Positions 34,330 to 48,189 are shown, counted from the first letter of the stretch. The stretch: DNA of 64,000 nucleotides from Chaetoderma sp. LZ-2023a (GCA_034401795.1 CM067370.1:68383188-68447187); one strand, 5' to 3'. Numbers and translations: made by a program. Notes: generated by a model from the letters alone, not told the origin.

Positions 34330-36720
34330 CAAGACCTTTATATTACAACAGAAATATTGAATATTCCCAAATTTATCTCTGTATCTGTGGGAATGCCTGT
34401 TTATCTAAGGCGCATACCAGCTATTACACGCCTCTTGGATAAAAAGAAATAATCTGAGCCACCCGCCTGTTGGCGTCTGGTGGAGATGTGTAATTATATA
34501 TATATATTTAATGTCGCCATTGATACTGACGTTTATTACACACAGCGAAAGTGTGAGACATCTCTCAGTTTATTACACGTGTTCACACGTCCATTCGATT
34601 AAACATAGTCTTGTTAGATGAGCTGTCACATGTAATTGTCTATAATTTAATAGGATATGTAAATTTTATGACAGATATATCCTCCGGTCAAAGTGGCATT
34701 TATTTTGAGAACATAATACAACCCAGATGACTGGAATATGAAATGCGAGCCATCTCATTAGAGACGCATAGAATGCAAGAAATATCCATACTTGAGCCAG
34801 AATTCGGAAATAAGCACCATTAGTGCCATAACCGGACAACTGGCTAGTGTCTCCTGCTCCCGAATGAGACATTACATTGCTGTCATAAAACCATGAAAAT
34901 CAAATAGAAATGGAAATCCATTTATTTTCTGTCCCAGATTGCACATTACTGAAATAGAAAAGCTATGGGATCAAGTAGTCTCTCCCTCTCTCTTGGGGCA
35001 ATGCCCATGTGTGGTAGTATGTCCTGTACATTGTCATGTAATAAACGAATATATTCTGGTGCATTGGAAAACCACTTGTTCAGTCGTTGGGATGTGACAT
35101 ATCAAATAGAACACGTATTGATGGCAAATTACGTAGGAATTGTCGATAGCAACTGTATCTCGACTGGAGAAATTTGCTTAGATGTCATAGAAAATTGTTA
35201 AAATTGCTAGTAATTCTTAAATAATCGACATTCAAGAGGCTCTAACTATGAATACGTCATAAGTAAATAAGTTCATGTGATACATATAAGTTCTAGATGT
35301 GTGCATTGGTTGGCGTGGTCTGATATACATACATTGTATATTTTGAGGTATGTTGAGTTAGGTTGAAGCATTCCAAGAAGTCCATGCCAACCACTGGTGC
35401 GCAATATATTGAATTATAACTTGACTTTAAGCATTTCTTGTCGTATTAGTTTTATAATCCCCCAAAACATGGAACAAAATATGTCATAGATCAAAGAGAA
35501 ATATTCCACAATTGGCATGTACAACTGAACCGATAAAATAATTAGTAGAAAAGTGAATCGATCGATACAGAATTAATGAATTGGCTATTCTCTAACATGT
35601 ATCCACGACCCTTGTATCTTAGCAATACTATTGTGGAGACTTATGTAATCCCATTGGTGATTTCTGTAAATTTGTGCCACAAAGCGGTTTTCTAGACTTG
35701 ATATGTTCCTAAAACAAAAACAATGATTTCGTGACGAGTTTTCTGTCATGTCATGCCCATTTCCGAATAATAAATGATGAGACAGATATGGCGATGTAAA
35801 TTCTAAGAAGAGATTATAAGTGTAAAGTCTGGTCTGAAGCTATTCCAAATGTCCGGCATAATGAATTGTACACAAATTTCATATTTGCATTTGTCTATGA
35901 GCTTGAGTAACAACTATCATTTCTGAAGGAAATGATCTCTGAACATATATGCAAAATAAGACGTAAACAACTGAATGAAGCACGCACAGGACATGAGTCC
36001 AGCTTTGTAAGAAAATCATGCTAGTTTAAACGAATTTGAACCTGTAATAATGAAAGTTATGGTAATACAAGCATCTTTCTTACAATTATTATTAATCATA
36101 TGATAATTATATAATTCAAGCTCATGTGGCCAATACAATCATTATCAAATCAATTATACGTAACTCGACATTATTCATTTTCTGTATGAACATTATAAAT
36201 CATAGGAAATGCTTTTTGAAGATATCTTTACACTATTTCAATGTTAGCATCCAAATTGATAGAGTTGTTTTGGATGCTCTATAGATGCGTGCTTCACCAT
36301 CAAGACGCCAGTCTCCCATCCGTAATCTGCTTGTAATGTTTGCTGACACTTGAGAACTTATCATTGATAACAACGCTTCAGCGTCTGCGTGTCTGATTCT
36401 GAGCAGTTTCTAACTACCCAATGCTCATGAAGATTGTTCTGAAACATACTGACTAAATTATCCTTTTGTGTAATTGTTTCGAGTATATGATATTCGGAGG
36501 GTTATAAAGTGTATTCCACCCACTAACATTGCATGTGTCATAGAATTCCCAAACTGCGCTGATGCCTGATATGCTGTGAACAGATAGGAATAATGATAGT
36601 GCGCGACTGTATTCTGCTGGTGAAAGAAGAGGAAACTTATTTTCAAATGCAATCCGTATTCTTAAACCTTCTCCGCAGAATCTTTCCATTGTAAGCATAC
36701 TAAGCTCCTTCACATTCTTT
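34330..36720. other. Intergenic, no gene recognised
   Basis: AT-rich DNA with short unremarkable frames and no matched repeats. Confidence 0.45.
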
Positions 36721-36726
36721 CCCATT

Positions 36727-38480
36727 TTAGTGGACCAGATGGCGTTTTACGTCTGATCGCCGAACAATAAGCAAGTTGGTGTTATCGGGTCCTCTGCGTG
36801 CCTGATGCTTGTTGGCATAAAGTACTGAGAACTCTAATGCTTTCTGAGCGGGTATATTTTCTGACAATAAAAGAACACGTCCATGCACTGACCAGCGCTG
36901 TTGCGCTGTACTTGCAGGTCGTCGAACTAGCCTATCTGGCACCAGTGTACAGTGCTGGGTTTGAGATGAAGCTGGTTCGCCAGTAAACCCGAATGGCTCA
37001 CAAGTTGCTGCGATGACAAGCATCGAGTTTGTTCTAGGGACCTCTGGAGTTTCCAAGGTTCCCCACACTTGCACTGCATTATTGGCAATCGTGTAGTATG
37101 ATATATGTGCATCTTGGATTTTCATGGGAATTTAGAGCCACGAATCCACAGATTCGCGATGGAAAGAAAGACAACTGTTTTCTGTTCACAGCCATAGTTT
37201 ATGAACTGCAAAGAAGTGGCATACTTTCACTTCTCATGCTTAGATAAGATACCCTCATCATTCGTATCATTTGTGTTTGACCAGTCTACATGTGTGAAGT
37301 ATGCTTTGCCCTTACTCATCCTTTGTACAACTATTGCATCAAGGGGACTATTTTCGTATCAATCAAATCAACATCATCTGCATCATTAGTGGGCATGGGA
37401 GGATTTAGTTTTGTCGAATGCTCTTGAGTACATGGTAGAGCTGCAGTGTGCTTAGAGGGATTAAACCATCAACTTGTGTTGATACAATTGATGTGTTAAA
37501 TAATACAGAAAGCGTTGCTGGTAAATGGTTTATCTTGTGTAGGAATTCCACCAGGTGTAGGTCATCATCATTACAATAAGCTTTATGAAGGGATAGAAGA
37601 ATCTGTAATCTTTTGCTGGAATCGAATTACATGGCGATTCGCGTCTTGCTTTGATAGAACTATCAATACAGATGCCAACATTAATTGTTCCCATGTTGGC
37701 GCAGCTGCATCCTCTCTTAAAAGTCGCTCTGCCAGCATCCTTTAGATCAGTCAATTATATCTCTGATTCGAGATAAGGTCACATTTGAAAGATAACCATA
37801 TTTCCTAATACCATTTAAGAACAGGGCTCAACTCAGGCTAGAGGTCTGGGTGATTGCATGGGCCTATGTAATGTGTTGAGCGTTCCTTCTCCCACAGCAT
37901 CTGTTATTGGGATAGTCTACAAAGGCAGAGTTGTATATGATGGGAGGTGAGATGGTATCACTTGAATGCTTGATGAGTTCGTTGTTAATGCTATCTGACC
38001 CACACGCGCGACCATTCTTTATGGCCCCATTGTTGCTTTTCTAACCTCTAATTCACTTTGTTGGATTTTACAGTAGAATTAGGTCGCTGTCAAATGGAGA
38101 TAGTGTCCCTTTTTCTGTATCGATCAACTGATCTTTGAATGATTCTCTACTTATCTCAATTGCTCACTAGTCTGAGCTTATTGCGTGTCTATGAGAGTTG
38201 TGTATAGCGAGTGGTTACTGTGGAGTGCTGCTTATAAATGTGGTGATTGTTAATGAAGCTTCTACGATCGGCATCACTGGAAGTGATTTCATCTGCCAGG
38301 TCATCTGCTCATTTGATGAAGTTCTTTCAAATGTTCATGGGTGTGGTGCAGGATCTTGTGCGGCTCGTTCTTAGTTCAGCGTAATCTTCACCTGGTTTGG
38401 CATACGCATAGTCTCAAGGTGTTCCGCTGCTCGACTCTTAAACGCTGTCTCCTCTCCATGCACCTTCAGAGAAATTCACG
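36727..38480 (-). pseudogene. Heavily decayed retroelement-like coding relic
   Basis: On the minus strand around 37,990-38,050, KNGRACGSDSINNELIKHSSDTISP resembles the conserved finger region of LINE reverse transcriptases (usually GRACGPDGI-x-NELIK). Open frames nearby, 37,530-37,754 and 36,727-37,125, are protein-like but unassigned, with stops between them. Palm motifs (YxDD) are not visible. The assignment rests mainly on one motif. Confidence 0.35.
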
Positions 38481-38954
38481 TCGGCAATGACTGTGGACTG
38501 ACAAACAGCATAAACAGCATTCAGATACCCGATTGATTATTTTAAAGATTTATTCAACCAAGAAACCACGGAGTTCGACACACTCATAAACCGCCACTTC
38601 CCTTTAAGTTTGCTATCACAACGTGAAACGTTCGAAGATTAGAGAGTTCATTAACAAGTGTACACTATGGGGTAGAGATTTTGATTATTATAACAATGAT
38701 ATCGCATCAATCTAAGACACCAAAGTAGTTAATCACTCAAAACAGATAATTTAGTCTGGTCACAAAGTAATTCTCCTTGAATCGAAACTGGCCAATGACC
38801 GTGGCTTAAGCTTTGTAATTGGACCAAGATTTATGGCCCATATTCTCAGTTTTGCGTACATCACCGACCGCATCAGAACCATAGACTCAGCCATACCAAT
38901 GAGAAATGGCACCGTCACAAAATGTAGCATTGCAAATGTGTATGACCCTATTCA

Positions 38955-39345
38955 CCTTTCCAGAGCATTCATCTTTCATCTGACGTGATATCACGTCATA
39001 ATCAACTAAACGGATGACGTCATAATCATTGCGTCATAAATGATTGTATTTGGCCCATCTTTAACTCTTAATAGTCCGACATGTTGTACGAATTGTATGT
39101 CTCTACTATGTAATAAACATGCTGTTGAAAATTTTGAAACTAATTTGACTGGACGCTGTTGCTGTCATAGACAGCAACAGCGTCCAGTCAAGTTAGCAAA
39201 AATATTCAATAGCTTACCTGTATAGTTTTCTGGAAATTGATAACCAGTGAGCTCAGAGATCGATCGATCCCAACATGAGCGAGGTGTGGGTGGAGCTTGG
39301 CTAGAGGTAGGCGGGGCATAGTTAAAATGGAAAGTTCCATTTCGC
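38955..39345 (+). mobile_element. MITE of the TGACGTCA/hairpin family
   Basis: Same block order as the copy at 28.66 kb. It has the clearest central hairpin: TTTGACTGGACGCTGTTGCT and its complement face each other across a short loop at 39,165-39,172. It ends with TGGAAAGTTCCATT near 39,343. Confidence 0.75.
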
Positions 39346-39349
39346 TGAG

Positions 39350-40780
39350 AACCATCTATTGATCATTCACTGCTGAATGGCATCTACTGTGAACTGCGCA
39401 CAACAATCAACGTTCTAGTCAGATGACAACTCTTTATATGTGACAATTTCAATTAAAAGCCCGGACACCGTAACAAATTAGATAAAGAGGAAGAATTCAA
39501 AATGAGTATTTGGTCCTACACAGTTTCAAACATCCAATTGTGTTGACACTATAAATGTGAATATCTTTCACATTAACGTGATCCATCGCTATCTGAGCTA
39601 AGTACACTGCTCATGTGGTTTATATTTTATGTATGTTCATTTATTGATTGAATTCGTAACGATATGTGGCTGTATTAACCAGAAACTATGCCATACTGCT
39701 GTTATGTGGGTAGTGTTGTATGACCAACGATAATTACCCACGACAGAAGGCAATAGCTCTAAAAATGACAAAACATGTTACTGACGAAATATTTTATCCA
39801 TTGCACCCCATACATTAGAAAAAATATTCGGGGGCCATAGCTATGGTACTTACATCATCAAATCTAGTTTATTCTCGCAATGCAGATGTTGGATACCTTT
39901 TAATAAGGTTTTGTGCTAATTTGTCTTGATGCAATGAAAATTACTGCAGCCGAACAGACAAGCATATGGATGCAAGGAAACCGGATTGACAATCTAAGTA
40001 AAGTTCTGAAATTATGATGCCAATCTAATCCTTTCAGTGAGGAGATGTGAGTATAAGAGCAACCATGCAGACAGGTGGTTGAACGGTCTGAAACCAATGC
40101 CACTGTACACTCTTGCTGCTTTAATTTTCCAGTTTGAGAAACGCACCCACGTTGTGATGTAATCGTTTAGATATATGCCCTGAAAAAAGAACCTGGATCT
40201 TGCAAACGTAACAAAAACTGTTGACGATCTTATGTTCTGTATTCATTGTGAGATGCGAGAGTGTTATATTATACATTCTGACACATCGCTAATCTTTGAA
40301 AACTGGAATGATTCTCAAAGCCGTTATTGACCGTTCTATATAGCTCTATATCGACAGACACTCGGCACCAACAGAGGCTTATTTACACCGTATTATGCTC
40401 ATAATCAGTCGAAGTACGGAATCGGGATTCAATATCAAAGCTTAAATTAAGCAGAATTAGCAAATGCGCATTGCTATAACGGAGCAGGGACTCGGTCCAA
40501 TGAGCTCTGAATACACTCAGTTGTATTTTCTTATCACGGCGATAAGACCACAATTGTAGCAGATGCGGTGGAAATTGAGGCAAATCGTCCCTTTGTGATG
40601 AAGGGATGAAACAATGGTAATCTCGCATCTTGTATCTTAATCACAGAAGCGATCTATGCCATGGAATGAATGTGCATAGCGTCATTCAGCTGAGATGAGG
40701 TGCAATGTGATGTGGTGAGTTCTGTTTGCTAAGGTGAATTTTATCCAAAGCAATGTAAAACGAATAATCTGTTGCATATA
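39350..40780. other. Intergenic, nothing recognised
   Basis: No domain-bearing frame, no matched repeat. Confidence 0.45.
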
Positions 40781-40786
40781 TATTGA

Positions 40787-41155
40787 AATTGACCTTTCCA
40801 TTTTAGCTATGCCCCGTCCATCTCTATCTACGCTCCACCAGCACCTCGTCTGTGTTGGGATAAATCGATCTCTTAACTCGCTGACTATCAATTTCCAGAA
40901 AACTATGCAGGCAAGCTGTTGAATATTTTGAAACCTATGGCGGCAACAGCGCCCAGTCAAATTAGTTTCAAAATATCCAACAACATGTTTTTTAAATAGC
41001 AAAAACATAGAATTCGTACAACGTGTCGGACTATTAAGCCTTAAAGACAGGCTTAATCGAATCATTCATGACGTCATGACTACGATGTAAGCATACACGT
41101 CGTGTAGTTGATTATGACGTCATATGATTGAGTGAGGTAATGGATTCATGAATTG
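40787..41155 (-). mobile_element. MITE of the TGACGTCA/hairpin family, minus orientation
   Basis: Begins TTGACCTTTCCATTTTAGCT and runs through the same blocks in reverse order to ATGACGTCATATGA near 41,115. The hairpin core is shortened (only one arm of the CAACAGCG part is retained). Confidence 0.7.
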
Positions 41156-41807
41156 CTCCGATTGTAGGCAGTTGTTTCCAACCAGCTTACATGTATGTTA
41201 AAAAGGATGTGCCATCATTTCTAGCACCAAATCCGGAAAAAATTTGAGTTTTTAACTCGTATTAATGCGTTCCACAGTAACAACGTGTATTGGTTTAGAA
41301 AACGGTGATATTGTAACATGTTGTTCGGTAGGAAAGCACCAGCACCAGCACCACGGTCCAACCATAAGCATTTAACCCGACGCTGTGTCTATCTAATCTA
41401 GTGCAACACATGTGGCTAAATCGTTTATCAGAAGCAGGCGTTCTGGATCACTACCATCGTCCACCATCCTCATCTTCGTCATATTCATGTTCTGATGCCT
41501 ACTTGCTCGCGTAATATCGTCAATAGATTACATATCAGCTGCCAATCAACGTGCAAGATCACAAGCGGAAACACCGGCGGTTGAATAGCATGTAAATATA
41601 TATTTCAACGATATCAATTGATAGGAGAATATGCTAAATTATTCGTTCATGTGTGTAACGAACTGGACAAAGTGAATTTAGCCGTTGCACCAGTTGTATG
41701 GGTGGCGCGGTGGTGGTGGTGTGGGGTGGGGTGGTGGGTGGGGTGGGGGTCGGTAATGCTCTCAAATGGCATATCATGCATCTTAAAAGAAAGGATCAGG
41801 GAACTAA

Positions 41808-41940
41808 GGCCCGGTTTATAAGTCGAGCTTCTCATGTGCCGTGCCAGATACAGCTGCCTGAAAATGACAGAGTCTACTATATAAATCAACCAGTCTTCAT
41901 TAAAACGGCGCGACAGAAAGTTCGACTTATAAAACGGGCC
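41808..41940. mobile_element. 133-bp Harbinger-type MITE with TAA duplication
   Basis: The ends GGCCCGGTTTATAAGTCGA and the inverted TCGACTTATAAAACGGGCC form about 22-bp terminal repeats. Both sides are directly bordered by TAA (41,805-41,807 and 41,941-41,943), the 3-bp target duplication typical of PIF/Harbinger elements. Confidence 0.85.
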
Positions 41941-41944
41941 TAAC

Positions 41945-43630
41945 ATGTGCTCTTGAATGGCAGCTTTATATAATAATCAACCTATACCCACCAGTGAAAA
42001 ACAGAAATAAATCCGAATAATTATAAAAAAGCAGATAAATACCATTTATGTCATTCTGATGGGAACCAATTAGTGACGTAGCTGGACCTATGCACTCTGG
42101 CGTATGCCAAGCGATTAATAACACCCGCTACAGCCGGCCATATAAGCTCAGTTATATTCGCGCTAAACCGACTACGTCCTACAAGTAAATCTTGTCTAGT
42201 TTTAAAACAATTTGACTGAAAGCCGTTGTTTCCAGAGACAGAGTCTACATTCAGTCACACGAACTTCAAAATATTCAGTGGGCATTATATTGTGACCTTA
42301 GAAACCGGCAGTGTATTTTGAAATCATTTTGACCGAAACTGGTTGCTTCAAGCAGGAAAACTGACTTTCAAATATTACGTTCTCAAAAGGATCAATAGTG
42401 AATTAGCACTAGTGAGTTTTGCTCTACATCGGCGCCTATAGAGAATAGTATTCATAGCGCTTACAAAACTATATTCAGGTGTGCTTTTGTTATATTCAGG
42501 TAGGACTATGCACTGTATACCTGCACATACAGTTGACATACGGCGGAGTGCTACGTACCATCGAAGTCATTAATTGGCTCCAAGTTAGGCGCTCCTAGAT
42601 TTAGTAAATACTTTTTCTCAAATAATCCCGATTCATTTCCATCTTTTACCGATGGTAGTTTATTTAATATTATATGAAATTACTAATAAACATCATTTGT
42701 TATTTCCCTTTTCCCTTCCTTTAAATGAGAAAAAATGTCTTATTTTCTCTAACCAACTATATGTATATTTTATCCAAACTTTGCACTGTTGGACGATAAG
42801 TGGTTCGAACGAAGCTAGGGCAAATATTTATGGAATATCGGATTTTCGGAAAATTCACCGTTAGACCTTTTCTCCATAGGCCGCTTAAACTCTCGTCGTA
42901 ATGTGACGCAAAATGACAGTAAAGAGTAAAACAGTACACGTTGTATTTACAACAATTCAGCCACAAATCTGACCAATGGTTTGGACAGCCACTTGGGGAC
43001 TCGGGGCAACCAACCTTCCTTGACCTTCAATGAGGGTTTGAAAGATGGTTCGTTCCCCCATGTGGAGGTGTGTCAGGAGTCCTAGTAACGAAAATGTTAA
43101 ATTGTCTACTCTGAGAAGTCATTTCCTGCATTCTGGTTGATACAAGAGCACCTTTACTTTGCTTTAAACTATAGATATCTTCATTTTAAGTGAACTTAAT
43201 GATACTTTGAGATTTTTATTGGGCCTAATCTCCCACCCGTCCACCATGGGCCATCCACCCGTGTACTGTCATGTAGGCTATAGCCTGTAGAATATCTGAT
43301 AGAAATACTGGGTAAAGAAATAATAAATGCCTATAGACTTGTTATGAAGATTGCTCAGGGGTCTTGCAGACACTCGACAGACCATATGCCAAGAACCAGA
43401 GATCCCACCCAACCTTGATCCCAACTCTCCTTATCACTACAACTGGTACAACTAATAGCTATTAATTGATTGCATATATAGCTTGAGATTGATAAAACAC
43501 GTAGATACCGCATATATAAAAATGGAAATCATATCCACTAAGACAGATTTGCAAACACAACAATTTTAGGAGTAGGTAACAGTTGCACAATTAGACAACA
43601 CAGCGTACATACATGTATAAGTCACAATGG
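41945..43630. other. Intergenic, no gene recognised
   Basis: Short frames only. At 42,200-42,290 a TTTGACTGAAAGCCGTTGTTT stretch, quoted here only in part, may be a remnant of the TGACGTCA MITE hairpin. Confidence 0.4.
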
Positions 43631-43639
43631 ACGAATCCA

Positions 43640-44012
43640 ATATGTCACTCAAGTATTGACGTCATAATGAACTACGTCACATATATAGGTTGACGTCACA
43701 ATCATAACGGATAGACAATACTCCGCCATGAATCTAGAATAGTCCGCCCGTTGTACGAATTATATGTTTTTACTATCTAATAAACTTTCTGTTGGATATT
43801 CTGAAACTAATTCGACTGGGTGCTGTTGCTGCCAGTTAAATTAGCTTCGGAATATCCAACGGGTTAGGTTTATACTTGCAATGAAATTGGAATTCGGGGG
43901 GGGGGGAATTAAGGATTCAAAGTATATAAATCGATCCTAACAAACATAAAGCATGGGCGGAGCTAATCTAGATATGATCAGGGCATACCTAGAAGTGGAT
44001 TAATCCATTAGA
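43640..44012 (+). mobile_element. MITE of the TGACGTCA/hairpin family
   Basis: TTGACGTCATAATG and GTTGACGTCACAATC at the 5' side, TGTACGAATTATATG, the GGATATTCTGAAACTAATTC hairpin arm with a shortened loop, and GCGGAGCTAATC near the 3' side. A G9 run at 43,897 interrupts the 3' part. Confidence 0.7.
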
Positions 44013-44019
44013 CAGCGCA

Positions 44020-45590
44020 GCATATCATATGCCTACTTATAAATCATGCTTGTTCTGGGTGCTTGGAATTGCTGATTTAGTTTCCTAATTGCTATGGTAA
44101 ACGCCACGTGTTATATTTAGCAATATCTTCATATTTATTTTTCTCACGATCATGACTCGTGGGATGTGTTCTAACACCCAAAACACTCCCACTGTCACCG
44201 GTGGTTGTCATTATCTATCACCTAGTAAGTCTTAGACGTGAATGTTGCCGAAGCTGTCTATGGTTTTGTTGTCTGCAATATATCTAGTATGGTTGTAAAA
44301 TTATTTTAGAGATCAACTTGACAGCAGCTTTCTTATACAATCCTCTTGAAATAGGCCTCTCTATCTGTTGCGCAGAATGAAATATGTTACCCATTGAGTC
44401 TATAAAATCGGTTGAAAACCTACATGCTTTTGCAGTCAAATTTGTTGGAAGCGACAACCGTTATTAAGGACGACTAAATGACTATCGCAAAATAGGAGTA
44501 ATTGGTAAATATAGTACAGTTGCCATAGGAAAGGCATTTGAGGTGACAAAAAGATCTAAATGCTGCATAAGAAAGCAGTCAGTCAAATAGTTTAAAACTA
44601 TTCATCAGAGTTCATTTATGCTTGGTTTGAAATTGCGATACTGTGATTTCCGTGATGAAACCAAATATTCGATGACATTACTATTGAAATCGGGTAAATA
44701 CGACAGTAATAACTCCCAGCACCACGTTTTATAATCCGATCAGGGCTTATCATAATAAAGAACCAGCGAGTGATTGAAGGCGTAAGCAAAAGAGCATGAT
44801 TAGGAAGGTATGGTATTGCTACTTACAGTAGCTACAAGCTGCTTATGATTAGACAGGTACTATGCTATATCCAGCCAGTGAGACAACGCAAAACAGAAAG
44901 CTATATTCTCAATCCTAAGTATTTTCGAAGGAAATCTACGAATGTGTCCGATAAATTACGAAATTATGCTAAATGCAGCATGAGCATTATAAGAAAGCGG
45001 GCGAATCTTAGGCCGTTTTGCCACTAATCCGGAATAACTCCATACTGTATCTATAATTCCAGCCACTGTGGGCTCACCCCTGAAGTCATGGTAAATATTC
45101 ATCTTTTTCTTTTGACATCCCCTTTGCGAGGCACCAACCTTAGCGCTCGTTGTCGGCAATCAAGTATACTATGGTCAGATTTAAATTAAAACAGTAACTA
45201 AAGATCATTCTATTATAGTCTTCTAGCATCAACGGTTTGTTAATTCTTGCATTTAAAAGACAATTCATATTAACAGCTCGTACACTTACATGTACATTGC
45301 AGTCATTTAAAAGCTAGTTAGTAGGTGTGGGGGGTGGGGGGGTGGGGGTAGAAGATGCAAGCTGATCCATAGCATTACTTCCAATACTATGCAGTGCATA
45401 GCAGGGAAAACGGGTGATCCTAGCATTTTGTGTGGCGTTTTTTGGCGATAGTTGAAGACCGTGATCTGACTTCATATTTTCATGATCTCAAATTAGCTGT
45501 GTTATAAGTGAAGGAGTCGCCATAATGTTCTTGATGATGTCTGGGTGATTTGAATGTTATTTATATAGGATTTTCTGCAGTTTTCCGTCG
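44020..45590. other. Intergenic, no gene recognised
   Basis: No domain-bearing frame. A G-rich run lies at 45,329-45,350. Confidence 0.45.
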
Positions 45591-45599
45591 CTTTGCAGG

Positions 45600-46790
45600 T
45601 TACTAGAAAATTAATCCTATCCTCAGGAGCATCGCAACAAACCATGCAGGCATGTATCCGGCGTGTTATGCTGATTGAAGCGAGCTCGATTTGATTGAAG
45701 TGTATATGATCCAGTTAATAATTTCGCCTTTATGGCAGCACAACTAGCATCTATAACGTTGTTATCAACTGAGCTCCAACAATGATGAACTGATCCCACC
45801 GCACATGAGTTAATACACAAGTACTTCAGAGATGAATTCATTAGCGATTATTCGTGCCATTGTGCTTGGACTGCAGTATTAATTGCGTTTTGTACCTTTG
45901 ATTTCCATTTATCTTTTGTAGGAGTGTTATGAATCAGCTCATATATGCATGGTGACTCATATTTGTGAAGGATACTACGACACTCAGAGAACCAACTGTT
46001 GCCGTTGATTTACCGGGCCGCTATTTGATGCTCAATAGTATTCTTTTCTGAAAGGATATTGCGAAGAAGACTTAGTTTTCTGCTATCAAGTTCAGCTTGG
46101 ACTGGTCTTACACCAAGCAAACTCAAAACTGAGACTGATGCTGTGTTTGAAGGGAATGATTGTAGCTGTCAAAGAACTGATCGCTGGAACTGCTCAAGGT
46201 CATTAATAGCTACTTGTGTTAGCTTTAGTACTTTAGTACTTCTAAGCCATACAGGGATCTGGGAAGACAATAGATTTACCAAATGTGACTTGATACAATA
46301 GGAGAGAGACCGCCATGTCCATGTAAGCTAGCACCCATCCAGTGTTCTGCGAGTTGAGTTGATACGCTTTTCAACATTCTCCTTATTCGAGACTGACCGT
46401 TCAATTCCATGGTGTGTTTCACTCACTGACTCTCTGAAGATATCTCCCGCAAGCGATATTGTGCCGAACTCTTGCACATGTTTGCTCAATGATATAATAG
46501 CAGATTTCTACGGAAAAATAGTAAAGCTTTCTTCTTTTGTAAGTCTTTCCACGATTGTGAGAAGCTCCTGCAAGTGATTTGTATTGTCTGCCAATATTGC
46601 AATGTCATCTGCACATGCAGGTCACCGCAGTTGATATGCCAAATCTGTGAACCAATATTTACGTCTTCAATAATATGTAGCAATTTATTATTGAAGTGTT
46701 TGTAGTGAAGGGATGAGAGTATGCCACCTTGACGAACACCTTGGTATATCTGGAAGGGGTGAGATGTACACTTGTTCACTTTATTATACC
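45600..46790 (-). pseudogene. Decayed LINE, 3' half of reverse transcriptase
   Basis: Minus-strand frames read in order: YQGVRQGGILSSL (motif B) and FNNKLLHIIEDVNIGSQI (about 46,780-46,640), a CADDIAILADN-like catalytic motif across a frame change near 46,600, then a connection region (SVLSLLGVRPVQAELDSRKL, about 46,130-46,070). Near 45,680 it ends with GSYTLQSNRARFNQH, the usual C-terminal sequence just before the zinc knuckle of many invertebrate LINEs. Several stops and frameshifts separate the pieces. The 5' half is missing. It could belong to the same element as the relic at 36.7-38.5 kb, which has the same orientation, but 7 kb separates them. Confidence 0.65.
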
Positions 46791-46930
46791 TCAGTATTGC
46801 GTTACGCCGAGTAAGTCTCTAGTGAGTACGCAGCTTTAGCCAGTGTTCTCACTAGAGACTTAACCAGGAATACCGCCATACTGATATATCGGCTAGCGTT
46901 CTCGTTGAAATCTTAACCCCGAATAAATAC
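46790..46930. mobile_element. Foldback MITE, copy 1
   Basis: The arm CACTAGAGACTTAACCAGGA and its inverted partner (46,795-46,835) pair across GTACGCAGCTTTAGCCAGTG. Two related copies follow at 48.19 and 48.60 kb. Confidence 0.65.
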
Positions 46931-46934
46931 GTCA

Positions 46935-47605
46935 CTTATTTCCGAAAATTAATCTCACAAAATCGGCGGTTTATCTTGCTTAAAGAAACACCATCTATTA
47001 AACAAGGTGGTGGTGGTTCACTGAATTTTTGTATGACATGCGTGGGCAATCGCTAGGCGAGGTGTGATGCATACATTGTTTGAATGAAAGTGTTATTTTA
47101 AAGTGTGCATAAATAAGTGCTGTTAAGCTTTCAAAACACAATTTCTTGCTCTGCAACTGGATATGTGAGAAGATTTACAATTTCTTGAATAAATGTGAGC
47201 ATTATTTAAAGTGTTTGTGGATGTATCCCAAAAATATGCGAATTCCACGCAATGTTCGTCACTTCATTTGAATCTTGCGTTAAGGCTTCTGATTAATCAC
47301 ATTGGTCCTGAAATACAGACGTTATGTGTAATCACAAAACAATGGATTAATCAGAGGCTTGAATCAACTCAATTGTCCGGCACTTGTCGGTGTATGCACA
47401 CATATATATGCCCTCATTTCTTTTCTTATGCATACAAAATTATTGACTAACCGACTGGAGGAATGAGTGAATGAATGGACAGACGAACACATAAATTGGC
47501 CACACATGCATACTGGCTGACATGTCTGAACAACTGAAGGGATCGCTGAAATTGTCAGTAAATCGGGTTTAATGAATGGATGGATGCATAGCCTATTGGC
47601 GCAAA
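46935..47605. other. Intergenic, nothing recognised
   Basis: Short frames only. Confidence 0.4.
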
Positions 47606-47611
47606 TTTGAC

Positions 47612-47912
47612 ATGGTATATGGGCCTGCGCCGTTTACAAACGGGCGAGCCGATAACCAATTGGTATATAGGCCTGTGCCGTTTACAAACATGTGCGCCGA
47701 TAACAAATTGAGATATGGGCCATGCACCATTTACAAACTGGCGCGCCGATAACAGATTGGGATATGGGCCATGCGCCGTTTACAAACGGGCGTGCCGATA
47801 ACCAATTGGGATATGGGCCATGCGCCCTGTGCAAACGGGCGCGCTGATAACCAATTGGTGTATGGCTCTGCACCATTTACAAACGATTTTGCACCGTTTA
47901 CAAACGGGCCAC
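47612..47912 (+). repeat. 48-49-bp minisatellite with palindromic core
   Basis: Five to six copies with GCCGATAAC recurring at 47,648, 47,696, 47,745, 47,794 and 47,843. Each unit contains GCGCCGTTTACAAACGGGC, whose CCGTTT/AAACGG halves form a stem, and CCAATTGG-type sequence. There are no unique spacers between units, so this is a tandem repeat and not a CRISPR array. Confidence 0.9.
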
Positions 47913-48189
47913 ATTGGTTATTGGGTCGCTACATCTTTATTGCTTTTCTATGTGAACGCAACCTATTCAGTCAAAATTTTCCAGGTAGCGTTACCGTTTG
48001 CATTTTTTCCCAATATCCGGCGCTACGTCATCATTTTATCTCACTCTCCACCAGGTAGCCCTACCGTGCAGTCCTGGATTATCTCCCACCAATGTGAATG
48101 CAATCAGGTATATCGGCTCTACATTAACCTACATGGTACACGAAATGGTTAAACAGGATTAGGCAATGAGAAAGAGGCCTTAGGTCATG

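Noticed and set aside
47612..47912. Possible CRISPR-like array because of regular repeats with palindromic core
   Set aside because: Units are contiguous with no unique spacers, and the window is eukaryotic; it is a minisatellite.
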